Shown piece by piece: positions 1-7,782 of a DNA stretch of 64,000 nucleotides. Within the stretch, counting starts at the first letter, position 1; each line of letters starts with the position of its first letter. A program made the position numbers and the translations under genes. The stretch spans positions 814,139 to 878,138 of the forward strand of contig CAXBEV010000001.1 of NCBI GenBank assembly GCA_963974935.1. Direction: 5' to 3'. This DNA comes from UBA4479 sp963974935. GTDB taxonomy: Bacteria > Pseudomonadota > Alphaproteobacteria > Rhodospirillales > Casp-alpha2. The notes under the pieces are model-generated. The model was not told where the DNA came from, did not search any database, and saw only the letters and a list, made by a program, of their open reading frames with translations.

Positions 1-1218
1 GAGCGTTCACCCGGAGAAAACCGGGTCGCGGCCTCCATCGAGGTTATCGGAAAGTTGATCAATTTAGGCTGTGATGTCGTCGTAGAATCGGGCGCCGGCG
101 ATGGTGCGTCGATCAGTGATGACGCATTCAAGGCCGCTGGTGCCAGTATTGCCAAGGATTTCGCCGCGACCGTAAAGGGTGCGGACATGGTCTGGAAAAT
201 TACCGCCCCGAACAAGACCGAGATCGGCAAGCTTTCGAAAGGCCAGACGGTGTGCGCATCGCTCGGCGCGCTTACCGATCCCAAAGGGGTTGAAGAGCTC
301 TCGAAGTCCGGTGTGACCGCCTTTGCCATGGAATTGATGCCGCGTATCTCGCGCGCGCAGTCGATGGATATCTTATCATCTCAGGCCAACCTTGCCGGCT
401 ACAAAGCCGTGCTGAACGCAGCCGAGCTATACGGTCGTGCGATGCCGATGATGATGACCGCCGCCGGCACCGTGCCGCCGGCCCGCGCCTTTATTATGGG
501 TGTCGGTGTTGCCGGTCTACAGGCGATCGCCACCGCCAAGCGCCTCGGTGCTGCGGTCAGCGCAACCGACGTGCGTCCAGCGACGAAAGAACAAGTCGCC
601 TCTTTGGGCGGTAAATTCTTGGAAGTCGATCCGGAAATGGAAAAAGAGGCAGAGACCGAAGGCGGTTACGCCAAGGAAATGCCGCCGGAATACTTCGAAA
701 AGCAAAAGCAAAAAGTGCGTGAGCATCTGCCGAAGCAGGATATCGTCGTCACCACGGCGCTAATCCCGGGCCGTCCCGCGCCAAAGCTGATCACCAAAGA
801 CATGGTGGAAAGCATGAAGAACGGCGCGGTGATCGTCGATATGGCTGCTGAAGCCGGCGGTAACTGCGAGCTGACCAAGCCGGGCGAAGTCACGACCACC
901 AAAAACGGTGTGATCATCGACGGTCGCCTGAACCTGCCCAGTATGTTGGCCGAAACCGCGTCGGCACTGTTTGCCAAAAACGTGTTCAACTTCGTATCGC
1001 CGCACTTCGATAAAGATAAGGGCGCGTTCGTCTTCAAAGACGACGACGCTACCGTCGAAGGCACGCTGGTCTGCAAAGACGGTAAAGTGGTGAGCGAACG
1101 CGTCAGCGAAGCCCTGGCCAATGCCGGTGGCGGCAAAAAGGCAGCGGCGAAAAAGCCGGCAGCCAAGAAAGCTGAACCCAAAAGCAACGATACCAAAGAA
1201 GACGGGAAAGGGGCCTGA
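1..1218 (+). CDS. pntAA: NAD(P) transhydrogenase subunit alpha part 1, 5'-truncated by window edge
   Basis: This is the soluble NAD(H)-binding subunit of the proton-translocating transhydrogenase, which uses proton-motive force to move hydride from NADH to NADP+ and so supplies NADPH. The frame is open to base 1 with no start in the window, so the N-terminus is missing; 405 residues are visible. The Rossmann motif GVGVAGLQ is encoded at about 499-522. The protein ends in a Lys/Ala-rich tail (bases about 1126-1215, KKAAAKKPAAKK) beyond the folded domain. The stop lies 2 bases before pntAB. The three-gene split is the known alphaproteobacterial (Rhodospirillum rubrum-type) arrangement, whereas E. 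coli has two genes. Identity is secure; only the true start is unseen. Confidence 0.96.
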   Translation, partial: ERSPGENRVAASIEVIGKLINLGCDVVVESGAGDGASISDDAFKAAGASIAKDFAATVKGADMVWKITAPNKTEIGKLSKGQTVCASLGALTDPKGVEELSKSGVTAFAMELMPRISRAQSMDILSSQANLAGYKAVLNAAELYGRAMPMMMTAAGTVPPARAFIMGVGVAGLQAIATAKRLGAAVSATDVRPATKEQVASLGGKFLEVDPEMEKEAETEGGYAKEMPPEYFEKQKQKVREHLPKQDIVVTTALIPGRPAPKLITKDMVESMKNGAVIVDMAAEAGGNCELTKPGEVTTTKNGVIIDGRLNLPSMLAETASALFAKNVFNFVSPHFDKDKGAFVFKDDDATVEGTLVCKDGKVVSERVSEALANAGGGKKAAAKKPAAKKAEPKSNDTKEDGKGA

Positions 1219-1220
1219 TC

Positions 1221-1649
1221 ATGGAACAGTCGACCTTCGCAGATAAGGCGGCCGAAATTGCGACCGGCCTTGAAAATCTGGCCAAGCAGGCCGGCGAGTT
1301 GGCGCATCAAGCGACTCAGGTTGTCGTAAGTCAGGGGGGCGACGTCGCGACCCAGGCCGCAAGTGGTCCCGACTTCTTGTCGATGTTCACGATTTTCGTG
1401 ATGGCGTGCTTTGTCGGCTATCACGTGGTTTGGAACGTGACCCCGGCCCTGCACTCGCCGTTGATGGGTGTTACCAACGCGATTTCGTCGGTGATCATCG
1501 TCGGTGGCCTGCTGGCTGTGGGCCCTGAGCTGTTCGATTTCTCGAAAGTGATGGGCTTTTTCGCTGTGCTGCTGGCCTCGGTGAACATCTTCGGCGGTTT
1601 CATCGTTACCCAACGCATGCTCGCCATGTTCAAAAAGAAGCAAAGATAA
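1221..1649 (+). CDS. pntAB: NAD(P) transhydrogenase subunit alpha part 2 (membrane)
   Basis: A 142-residue membrane subunit forming the first helices of domain II, the proton channel of the transhydrogenase. About 50 N-terminal residues are polar and probably helical; they are followed by three hydrophobic segments (roughly residues 50-70, 82-100, 108-128) and a basic C-terminus ending FKKKQR. The ATG follows the pntAA stop by 2 bases, so translation is probably coupled. The 12-base gap to pntB carries a GGAG Shine-Dalgarno. Length and position match the alphaproteobacterial PntAB family. It acts in the inner membrane together with PntB. Confidence 0.95.
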   Translation: MEQSTFADKAAEIATGLENLAKQAGELAHQATQVVVSQGGDVATQAASGPDFLSMFTIFVMACFVGYHVVWNVTPALHSPLMGVTNAISSVIIVGGLLAVGPELFDFSKVMGFFAVLLASVNIFGGFIVTQRMLAMFKKKQR

Positions 1650-1661
1650 AGGAGCCGGATC

Positions 1662-3056
1662 ATGAGTGGGTCACTCGTAGGTTATTTCTATCTCATCTCG
1701 GCGGTTCTCTTCATCCTCGCTTTGAAGGGCCTGTCGAACCCAGAAACCGCACGTCGCGGCAACATGATGGGCATCATCGGTATGGTGATCGCCATCGTGA
1801 CCACGATTGCGCACCCCGACGTCGAATCGTATGGCTGGATCGCAATTGCGATCTTGATCGGTGGCGGTATCGGTACCGTGGTCGCCAAGAAAATCGAAAT
1901 GACGGCATTGCCGGAATTGGTTGCGGCCTTCCACTCGTTGGTGGGCTTGGCGGCTGTATTCGTGGCATTGGCGGCTTTGTATCACCCGGAAGCTTATGAA
2001 ATCGGCTCTGCCGGATCATTGCCCGCCGGTAGCCTGATCGAAATGGGCTTAGGCATGGCCATCGGTGCGGTCACGTTCTCAGGCTCTGTGATCGCGTTCG
2101 CAAAATTGCGCGGTATCATGTCGGGCAATCCGATCACGTTCCCGGGTCAGCACCTGCTGAACCTAGTGATCGGTCTGACCATGCTGACGTTGCTGATCTA
2201 CTTTGCCGCGACCGAGAGCTATGGCGCGTTCTGGCTGCTGTTGATCTTGGCGTTCGCCATCGGCTTCCTGCTGATTGTGCCGATCGGCGGCGCGGATATG
2301 CCGGTCGTCGTCTCGATGCTGAACTCGTACTCGGGTTGGGCGGCAGCGGGCATCGGCTTCACGCTGGGCAACTCGGCGCTGATCATCACCGGTGCCCTAG
2401 TCGGTTCCAGTGGTGCGATCCTGAGTTACATCATGTGTAAAGGCATGAACCGCTCGATCATCAACGTGCTGTTGGGTGGCTTCGGCGGCGACAGTGGCGG
2501 CGGTGCCGCTCAGTCCAGCGATCCGGATCGCCAAGCCAAGGCCGGTGCCGCGCCTGACGCGGCGTTCATCATGGGCAATGCGTCTAAGGTCATCATCGTG
2601 CCGGGTTACGGCATGGCGGTCGCCCAGGCGCAGCATGCGGTGCGTGAAATGGCCGACAAGCTGAAGGCGCAGGGGATTGAGGTCAAATACGCCATCCATC
2701 CCGTCGCCGGACGTATGCCGGGTCACATGAACGTGCTGTTGGCTGAAGCCAACGTTCCCTATGACGAGGTGTTCGAACTCGAAGAGATCAACCACGAGTT
2801 CTCGACCGCGGACGTGGCCTTTGTGATCGGCGCCAACGACGTCACCAACCCGGTCGCCAAGACCGACCCGACGTCACCGATTGCCGGTATGCCGATTCTC
2901 GATGTCGAGAAAGCGGGCACGGTGTTGTTCGTGAAGCGGTCGCTCAGCCCCGGCTATGCCGGCGTCGACAACCCGCTGTTCTACGCCGATAACACCATCA
3001 TGCTGTTTGGCGATGCTAAGGAAATGACCGAAAAAATCGTCAGCGGTCTCGAGTAA
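1662..3056 (+). CDS. pntB: NAD(P) transhydrogenase subunit beta
   Basis: A 464-residue subunit carrying most of the membrane domain II and the soluble NADP(H)-binding domain III. About eight or nine hydrophobic segments fill roughly residues 1-265. After a Gly/Ser-rich linker come the domain III signatures: IVPGYGMAVAQAQHA, the glycine loop that binds NADP, and GANDVTNP. The start is supported by GGAGCC at 1652-1657. It is the last gene of the pnt operon, followed by a strong intrinsic terminator. With PntAA and PntAB it makes the complete proton-coupled enzyme in the inner membrane. The family length is about 460, so the gene looks intact. Confidence 0.97.
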   Translation: MSGSLVGYFYLISAVLFILALKGLSNPETARRGNMMGIIGMVIAIVTTIAHPDVESYGWIAIAILIGGGIGTVVAKKIEMTALPELVAAFHSLVGLAAVFVALAALYHPEAYEIGSAGSLPAGSLIEMGLGMAIGAVTFSGSVIAFAKLRGIMSGNPITFPGQHLLNLVIGLTMLTLLIYFAATESYGAFWLLLILAFAIGFLLIVPIGGADMPVVVSMLNSYSGWAAAGIGFTLGNSALIITGALVGSSGAILSYIMCKGMNRSIINVLLGGFGGDSGGGAAQSSDPDRQAKAGAAPDAAFIMGNASKVIIVPGYGMAVAQAQHAVREMADKLKAQGIEVKYAIHPVAGRMPGHMNVLLAEANVPYDEVFELEEINHEFSTADVAFVIGANDVTNPVAKTDPTSPIAGMPILDVEKAGTVLFVKRSLSPGYAGVDNPLFYADNTIMLFGDAKEMTEKIVSGLE

Positions 3057-3066
3057 GCGATTTACG

Positions 3067-3104
3067 CCGCCTTTTTCCCTCGCGGGGGAGAGAGGCGGTG
3101 TTTT
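3067..3104 (+). terminator. Intrinsic terminator of the pnt operon
   Basis: The arms CCGCCT (3067-3072) and AGGCGG (3093-3098) extend inward through weaker and G-T pairs and CCC/GGG to a near-continuous stem, followed by TGTTTT. It begins 10 bases after the pntB stop. Confidence 0.8.
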
Positions 3105-3159
3105 CTATTTGGCATCATCTGCCATCCCCCTGACCCTATCGTGCTACACCTCAACCCGG

Positions 3160-3199
3160 CGACTTCCCGGAATGGCCGTAGGCCATGTCCGGGATCTTA
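3160..3199. repeat. Dispersed palindromic repeat, family C
   Basis: CGACTTCCCGGAATGGCC followed by GGCCATGTCCGGGATCTTA: an imperfect palindrome with TCCCGGA/TCCGGGA arms and inner TGGCC/GGCCA arms. Closely related copies sit at 34671-34709 and 34761-34810 in this window. It lies between two convergent transcripts (pntB and rpsU), the usual home of REP-like elements. Confidence 0.7.
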
Positions 3200-3263
3200 G
3201 GGCGAGATTGTGCGGCAGCGGTATCCGGGACCTTCCCGTCCCACACACCCGTTCAAATACGAC

Positions 3264-3293
3264 AAAAACCGCCCAGACGTCTGTCGGGCGGTT
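3264..3293 (-). terminator. Intrinsic terminator of rpsU
   Basis: On the minus strand the arms AACCGCCC and GGGCGGTT (3286-3293 and 3267-3274) enclose a 11-base loop and run into a T tract (A-run at 3264-3268 on the plus strand). It lies about 50 bases past the rpsU stop. Confidence 0.82.
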
Positions 3294-3341
3294 CGTCGTT
3301 TGAGATCGCACCCGTGGGTGCGCGATCAGCCGGAGAGGTGC

Positions 3342-3545
3342 TTAGAAGCCCTCGCGCTCGATGCGCTTACGCTCCAGCTTGCGTCCCCGGCGAATGGCCT
3401 CAGCCTTCTCGCGGGCACGGCGCTCGGACGGCTTTTCGTACGAACGGCGGAGTTTCATCTCACGGAAAATCCCTTCGCGCTGCATTTTCTTTTTCAGCGC
3501 CTTAAGGGCTTGATCTACATTGTTATCACGAACGGTGACTTGCAC
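3342..3545 (-). CDS. rpsU: 30S ribosomal protein S21
   Basis: A 67-residue, very basic protein starting MQVTVRDNNVDQALKALKKK, the S21 signature, with the Arg-rich C-terminal helix typical of alphaproteobacterial S21. S21 binds the 30S platform near the 16S 3' end and supports Shine-Dalgarno-dependent initiation. The start codon is GTG (CAC at 3543-3545 on the plus strand), preceded by GAAGG. A promoter, a leader hairpin and a 3' terminator are all visible, so the gene is probably monocistronic. Its position beside coq9 and def recalls the common alphaproteobacterial rpsU-coq9 neighbourhood. Confidence 0.97.
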   Translation of the reverse strand: MQVTVRDNNVDQALKALKKKMQREGIFREMKLRRSYEKPSERRAREKAEAIRRGRKLERKRIEREGF

Positions 3546-3594
3546 GGTCGGCCTTCTCTTTCCACTATCTGAAAAAGGGTCGTAAAAATAATAA

Positions 3595-3611
3595 GCGGGG
3601 TAGAACCCCGC
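3595..3611 (-). promoter_or_regulatory. Hairpin plus U-rich tract in the rpsU leader (candidate attenuator)
   Basis: Read on the minus strand: GCGGGG-TTCTA-CCCCGC followed immediately by TTATTATTTTTA. It begins about 5 bases after the transcription start predicted from the promoter at 3623-3651 and 50 bases before the rpsU start codon. It has the form of an intrinsic terminator in a leader; it may instead be a 5' stabilising hairpin. Function is inferred. Confidence 0.5.
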
Positions 3612-3622
3612 ACGTGACGGGC

Positions 3623-3651
3623 CTTATAGCAAAGCGATGGGGGCATGTGAA
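3623..3651 (-). promoter_or_regulatory. Sigma-70-type promoter of rpsU
   Basis: On the minus strand TTCACA (3651-3646), a 17-base spacer, then TATAAG (3628-3623). Both hexamers match consensus at 5 of 6 positions and the spacing is ideal. Predicted start of transcription is near 3616. Confidence 0.65.
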
Positions 3652-3725
3652 GGGCGAATTGCGTTATTTTTTGCTTTTTCGACATCTGCCTCTGATCATC
3701 TGTATATAGCATAAAGGGTTGAAAT

Positions 3726-4253
3726 TTGGCGATTTTACCGATTTTACGCATGGGGCACCCGGTTTTGATGGCCGTGGCTGAGCCGATTGATGAGCCGACG
3801 GCGCCGGAAATCGCGGCGCTGGTCGACGATATGCTCGAAACCATGCACGATGCGCCGGGAATCGGCCTGGCCGCACCGCAGGTGGGCGTGGGCAAACGGT
3901 TGGTGATTTACAGCGTCCCCGAAGGCCGCGACGATACGGGCGAAGAACAGCCACTGACGGTGTTGATCAATCCGGTGATCACGGTGCTCGACGATACGCT
4001 GGAGGAGGGTTTCGAAGGCTGTCTGTCGTTGCCGGGCATGGGTGGGCGGGTCAATCGACCGAAGCGCATCCGTGTGCGTGCGCAAGCGCTGGATGGGACG
4101 GCTTTGGATTATGAAGCCGAGGACTTCCACGCCCGCGTTATCCAGCACGAATGCGATCACTTGGACGGCATACTTTATCCGATGCGCATGAGCGATCTAT
4201 CCAGCTTCGGCTACGTAAAAGAAATGACGGCAAAAAATGACGAGCCGGATTGA
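3726..4253 (+). CDS. def: Peptide deformylase
   Basis: A 175-residue metalloenzyme that removes the formyl group from the N-terminal methionine of new proteins. All three family motifs are present: GIGLAAPQVG (residues 45-54), EGCLS (97-101, with the metal-binding Cys) and HECDH (141-145, two metal-binding His and the catalytic Glu). The TTG start is chosen because the conserved N-terminus AILPILRMGHPVL begins there; the next in-frame ATG at 3750 would cut it. It is followed 31 bases later by coq9. Here it is not next to fmt, its usual partner, so the fmt gene must lie elsewhere. Confidence 0.95.
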   Translation: MAILPILRMGHPVLMAVAEPIDEPTAPEIAALVDDMLETMHDAPGIGLAAPQVGVGKRLVIYSVPEGRDDTGEEQPLTVLINPVITVLDDTLEEGFEGCLSLPGMGGRVNRPKRIRVRAQALDGTALDYEAEDFHARVIQHECDHLDGILYPMRMSDLSSFGYVKEMTAKNDEPD

Positions 4254-4284
4254 CCAGGCTACACTGCTCGCACAGGAGGACCCG

Positions 4285-4962
4285 ATGACCGCAGTCAAAA
4301 ATAAAAGCGTCCACGCGCAAGCCCGCGACGACACCTTGGCGCTTCGCGATGCGATGATTGAGGCTGTCTTCATGCACGCGCCGTTCGACGGTTGGACGCC
4401 GAAGGCGCTGGTGGCGGCAGAAAACTCGGTGATGGACATCTTTGGCGAAGGGGCAGGGTATCGGGCGTTCCCAGGCGGGCTTGCTGATATGGCGACGCAT
4501 GCGTCGGACTATCTGGATCGCAAGATGTTGGCGTTGTTGGACGACCAAGATTTGGCATCCATGAAGGTGCGTGAGCGGGTCATCGCAGGGGTGCGTGCCC
4601 GTATCGAGGTCTGCCAGCCCCACAAAGAAGCTGTGCGTCGCTTGCTGGGGTATTTGGCGCTGCCGGGCAAAAAGCCGCTGGCCGCGCGTCTGGCGTGGGC
4701 CACATGTAACCGCATTTGGTACGCCGCAGGCGACAATGCCACGGACTTCAATTATTACACCAAACGCGGTCTGCTGTTTCCGGTCTACACGACCACGTCG
4801 CTGTATTGGTTGGGCGACGAATCGGCGGACAACGAAGACACCTGGGGCTATCTGGATCGGCGCATTTCCGATGTGATGAAGATCCCGGGCTACCAGGCCC
4901 GGGCGATGAAAGCGCTGGGAAATCTGCCGAATCCGTTTCGGATACTTAAGCGTCCGGCTTAA
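4285..4962 (+). CDS. COQ9 family protein (ubiquinone biosynthesis accessory factor)
   Basis: A 225-residue homologue of COQ9, the lipid-binding factor that presents quinone intermediates to the COQ7 hydroxylase in mitochondria and alphaproteobacteria. The family signature is clear: DFNYYTKRGLLFPVY, then TTSLYWLGDESADNEDTW and YLDRRI in the C-terminal half, with the TetR-like helical N-terminal half. The start at 4285 is chosen because AGGAGG at 4274-4279 sits 5 bases before it; an upstream in-frame ATG at 4237 would overlap def and lacks this site. It is probably co-transcribed with def. It likely acts at the inner face of the membrane. Confidence 0.9.
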   Translation: MTAVKNKSVHAQARDDTLALRDAMIEAVFMHAPFDGWTPKALVAAENSVMDIFGEGAGYRAFPGGLADMATHASDYLDRKMLALLDDQDLASMKVRERVIAGVRARIEVCQPHKEAVRRLLGYLALPGKKPLAARLAWATCNRIWYAAGDNATDFNYYTKRGLLFPVYTTTSLYWLGDESADNEDTWGYLDRRISDVMKIPGYQARAMKALGNLPNPFRILKRPA

Positions 4963-5067
4963 GTTGCCGGAGGGACGTGAAGCTCGGATTGGCACAAGAC
5001 CGGCTACGTCTTGACTCGCATTCAAAACTGCCGTCCGCTATCATTTCATAGCGAATCGGAGTCATGA

Positions 5068-5895
5068 ATGTTGCAACCTCAAGCGCAATCAGGTGCGGCC
5101 CAAGCGGGCGACTTGGCCGATCATTTTCTCGGTTGTGCCAAGCTCGGGCGCTATTTGACCGTCCATGACGGCACGCGCTTCGTGATCACCGACGATTTCC
5201 GAGAACACGATATGGGCAATGCGGCAGCGGTCGCTATGGCCTCGATCTATTCTCGTGACCCCTTGGTTGCGCAAGCGGCATTGCTGCCGTTGGGGCGTGC
5301 CGGGGGCATGGCGGGGAACACCCGCCGCCAATACGAACGTTTGTTCGAATTGATCGAAAGCCAAGCCCTTGACCCGACGACGGTCAAGGCCGCCGATCAC
5401 ATCCTTAAAAGTGATTTTCGCGAAAGCGAGATCATGGCGATCGAGGCCGATCTCGGCGACAAGCTGAGTCCCGCACGCCTACGATATCGGGCGTTCCTCG
5501 GCGTAGTCCGTCAGATTTTGGAAAACAAAGTTTCACCCGCGTTGTTCTTAGAAGAATTCCGCGAGTTCACCCGCGCTGTGGCCGGCAAGCTAGATTTCGG
5601 CATCTATAGCTTTTGCCTGGACCGCATCTTCGGCAACCCGCGCGTTCCGATGAAGGTGAAAAAGCTGCTGGCGGTCGAGATGATCGAATTTCCACCGATG
5701 ATCCGGCGCGAGTTATTGACCAACCTGTTTATCTATCCCGGCCAAGCCCACGAGTTGATCAGTTTCACCCGCGGCCTCGTCATGGCCGAGCTCGAGCCCA
5801 CCGTCGTGGTCGAGATCGAACTTCTTGAGACCTTCAAGCGCAACCGCCTCAGCATGCACGACATCGAAGCCGGGCTTAGTCAGCGATTGATTTAG
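5068..5895 (+). CDS. Conserved hypothetical protein, mainly helical
   Basis: I do not recognise this 275-residue protein. It has no signal peptide or membrane segment and looks soluble and alpha-helical, with short amphipathic helices resembling a helical-repeat fold. A short N-terminal motif (HDGTRFVITDDF, residues about 40-51) looks beta-like. The start has GGAG at 5058-5061. It lies alone between coq9 (105 bases upstream) and convergent purK, with repeat elements downstream. Codon use resembles its neighbours, so it is probably native. A structure prediction would be the quickest route to a fold. Confidence 0.75.
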   Translation: MLQPQAQSGAAQAGDLADHFLGCAKLGRYLTVHDGTRFVITDDFREHDMGNAAAVAMASIYSRDPLVAQAALLPLGRAGGMAGNTRRQYERLFELIESQALDPTTVKAADHILKSDFRESEIMAIEADLGDKLSPARLRYRAFLGVVRQILENKVSPALFLEEFREFTRAVAGKLDFGIYSFCLDRIFGNPRVPMKVKKLLAVEMIEFPPMIRRELLTNLFIYPGQAHELISFTRGLVMAELEPTVVVEIELLETFKRNRLSMHDIEAGLSQRLI

Positions 5896-5910
5896 GGGGC
5901 TTTTTCATCT

Positions 5911-5972
5911 CGTCATCCCCGCGAAGGCGGGGATCCACCGTGGCCATGGGTTTCCGCCTGCGCGGGAATGAC
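5911..5972. repeat. Dispersed palindromic repeat, family A (two units)
   Basis: Unit one is CGTCATCCCCGCGAAGGCGG plus GGATCCA (CCCCGC/GCGGGG stem, GAAG loop); unit two at 5950-5972 is the inverse orientation, TTTCCGCCTGCGCGGGAATG. The pair lies between convergent genes. Further copies are at 8509-8620. Confidence 0.75.
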
Positions 5973-5992
5973 ACGATGTTTAAAAACGTTAC

Positions 5993-7090
5993 TTACTTCC
6001 AATGCCCACGCGGATATAGCCGATTGACGTGGCCCATTTTGCGGCCGTCGCGGACTTCGCGTTTGCCATACAGATGCAGGTGCGCGCCGGCGTCGGACAT
6101 AAGATCAGCCCAGCCGTTTACGGCAGAGCCGATCAGGTTTTTCATTTCTGCGTCGTGATGCGGGGTGACGTCGCCCAAAGGCAGGCCGCAGACGGCGCGG
6201 ACAAATTGCTCGAACTGCGAGGTCGGGCAGGCATCCATGGTCCAGTGGCCGGAATTGTGCGGGCGCGGCGCGATTTCGTTGACCAAGAGTTCGCCGTCGC
6301 GGGTCACGAACATCTCGACCGCCAACAGCCCGACCAAATCTAGGCCATCGGCAATTTCATGGGCGATGCGGACCGCGTCGGCGGCCATCTCGGCCGATAA
6401 CACGGCGGGCGCGATCGTGGTGTCGAGGATGTGGTTCACGTGGCGGTTTTCGACCGGCGGATAAGTTGCCCAGCCGCCGCCCGGTGAGCGCGCGACGATC
6501 ACCGAAATCTCGCGCTCCAATTTCACGAACGCTTCCAAGATACCGACCTTAGCGCCCATTTCAGCCCAAGCGGCTGCGTAGTCGCAATCGGGCGCAATCA
6601 ACACTTGGCCTTTGCCGTCATAGCCCATACGCGCCGTCTTCAGTACGGCGGGCTTGCCGATTTCGGTTGCCGCCGCCTCAAGCTCGGCGACACTTTCGAC
6701 ACGGCGATACGGCGTTGTCGGCGCGATGTCGTTGATGAAATCTTTTTCCACCAAGCGGTCTTGCGCCACCGCCAGGCTACGCCAGCCCGGTCGCACCACG
6801 GCATGCTCGGTCAACAACTGCACGCTTTCGTGGGGGATGTTTTCAAATTCGAACGTTACCACGTCGACGGCTTCACCGAAGGTCTTCAAAGCGGCCATAT
6901 CGGCATAGGGCGCGACGGTGACAGCGGCGGAAACTTCGGCGGCAGGGCTATCCGCATCCGGGCAATAGATATGGCATCTGTAGCCCAGCTTACCGGCGGC
7001 CAAGGCGGTCATGCGGCCCAACTGGCCACCGCCCATGATGCCGATGGTGCTGCCAGGCGGGAGCGGATGGGTTTTGTTCATCGGTGCCAT
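5993..7090 (-). CDS. purK: 5-(carboxyamino)imidazole ribonucleotide synthase
   Basis: A 365-residue ATP-grasp enzyme that converts AIR, ATP and bicarbonate to N5-CAIR in purine synthesis. The N-terminal motif IGIMGGGQLGRM and the ATP-grasp segment VLKTARMGYDGKGQ are diagnostic, and the C-terminal part has EIAPRPHNSGHWT, which contains catalytic Glu/Asn residues. The start is taken at 7090, just past the purE stop at 7098; a second ATG at 7081 is equally possible because no strong Shine-Dalgarno separates them. Sequence further upstream in this frame overlaps purE and is not coding. It forms an operon with purE, whose product is the next enzyme. Confidence 0.95.
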   Translation of the reverse strand: MAPMNKTHPLPPGSTIGIMGGGQLGRMTALAAGKLGYRCHIYCPDADSPAAEVSAAVTVAPYADMAALKTFGEAVDVVTFEFENIPHESVQLLTEHAVVRPGWRSLAVAQDRLVEKDFINDIAPTTPYRRVESVAELEAAATEIGKPAVLKTARMGYDGKGQVLIAPDCDYAAAWAEMGAKVGILEAFVKLEREISVIVARSPGGGWATYPPVENRHVNHILDTTIAPAVLSAEMAADAVRIAHEIADGLDLVGLLAVEMFVTRDGELLVNEIAPRPHNSGHWTMDACPTSQFEQFVRAVCGLPLGDVTPHHDAEMKNLIGSAVNGWADLMSDAGAHLHLYGKREVRDGRKMGHVNRLYPRGHWK

Positions 7091-7097
7091 GGTCGGC

Positions 7098-7598
7098 TCA
7101 GACGTCGTCGCTCGGGGCGTCGGCGACCGCGTCGGTCTGTTTGGCCCGCCACGCGCTGAGCGCGGTATCCACATCCGTATCGTGAAGTGCCAACACGGAC
7201 GCCGCCAACAACGCGGCGTTGATGGCGCCGGCCTTGCCGATGGCCAGCGTGCCGACCGGCACGCCACCCGGCATTTGTGCAATCGACAGCAAGCTGTCCA
7301 TACCGCTCAGCGCCTTGCTTTCAATCGGTACGCCGAACACCGGCAGTGTCGTCATGGCGGCTGCCATGCCGGGCAAATGCGCCGCCCCGCCGGCACCGGC
7401 GATGATCACCTGCAGGCCGCGCGCCTTGGCGTTTTCGGCATACGCATACAGGCGCTTTGGGGTGCGGTGTGCGGACACGATCTTGGTTTCAAAGCGGATG
7501 CCGAGGGCGTCTAACGTGTCGGCGGCATTCTTCATGGTCGACCAGTCAGACTGACTGCCCATGATGACACCGACCTGTGGCATTGAATGTTCGCCCAT
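7098..7598 (-). CDS. purE: 5-(carboxyamino)imidazole ribonucleotide mutase
   Basis: A 166-residue class I PurE that rearranges N5-CAIR to CAIR. The signature VGVIMGSQSDWSTM is at the N-terminus, followed by SAHRTP and the GGAAHLPGM loop, all active-site segments. GGAG lies about 8 bases before the ATG at 7598; the frame continues upstream but without family sequence. It is the first gene of a purE-purK operon with an 7-base gap. The C-terminal residues after about 150 (DAVADAPSDDV) are a short acidic tail. The pair confirms the bacterial two-step CO2 route rather than the animal-type PurE. Confidence 0.96.
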   Translation of the reverse strand: MGEHSMPQVGVIMGSQSDWSTMKNAADTLDALGIRFETKIVSAHRTPKRLYAYAENAKARGLQVIIAGAGGAAHLPGMAAAMTTLPVFGVPIESKALSGMDSLLSIAQMPGGVPVGTLAIGKAGAINAALLAASVLALHDTDVDTALSAWRAKQTDAVADAPSDDV

Positions 7599-7748
7599 GA
7601 TGCTCTCCGATCCGCAAAACGCTGGAAAGCGCGGCATTATAGGTTTGCCGGGCCGACACGCAAGTGATGTGTGCAATCCGTTTTATGACCGGCTTTATGC
7701 TCGACGTTGGCATGAACAATTCATGAACCGCTTGTTAACCATTCGTGC

Positions 7749-7754
7749 TATACT
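7749..7754 (+). promoter_or_regulatory. Candidate -10 box (TATACT) for the GGDEF-like gene
   Basis: TATACT matches the sigma-70 -10 consensus at 5 of 6 positions and lies 28 bases before the ATG at 7783. No convincing -35 is visible 16-18 bases upstream, so the call is tentative. It argues against using the upstream in-frame ATG codons. Confidence 0.35.
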
Positions 7755-7782
7755 CTGGAAGCCAAACGAGTGGACACCGAAC

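Noticed and set aside
666..1643. Minus-strand open frame across pntAA/pntAB
   Set aside because: It is antisense to conserved transhydrogenase domains and has no recognisable sequence.
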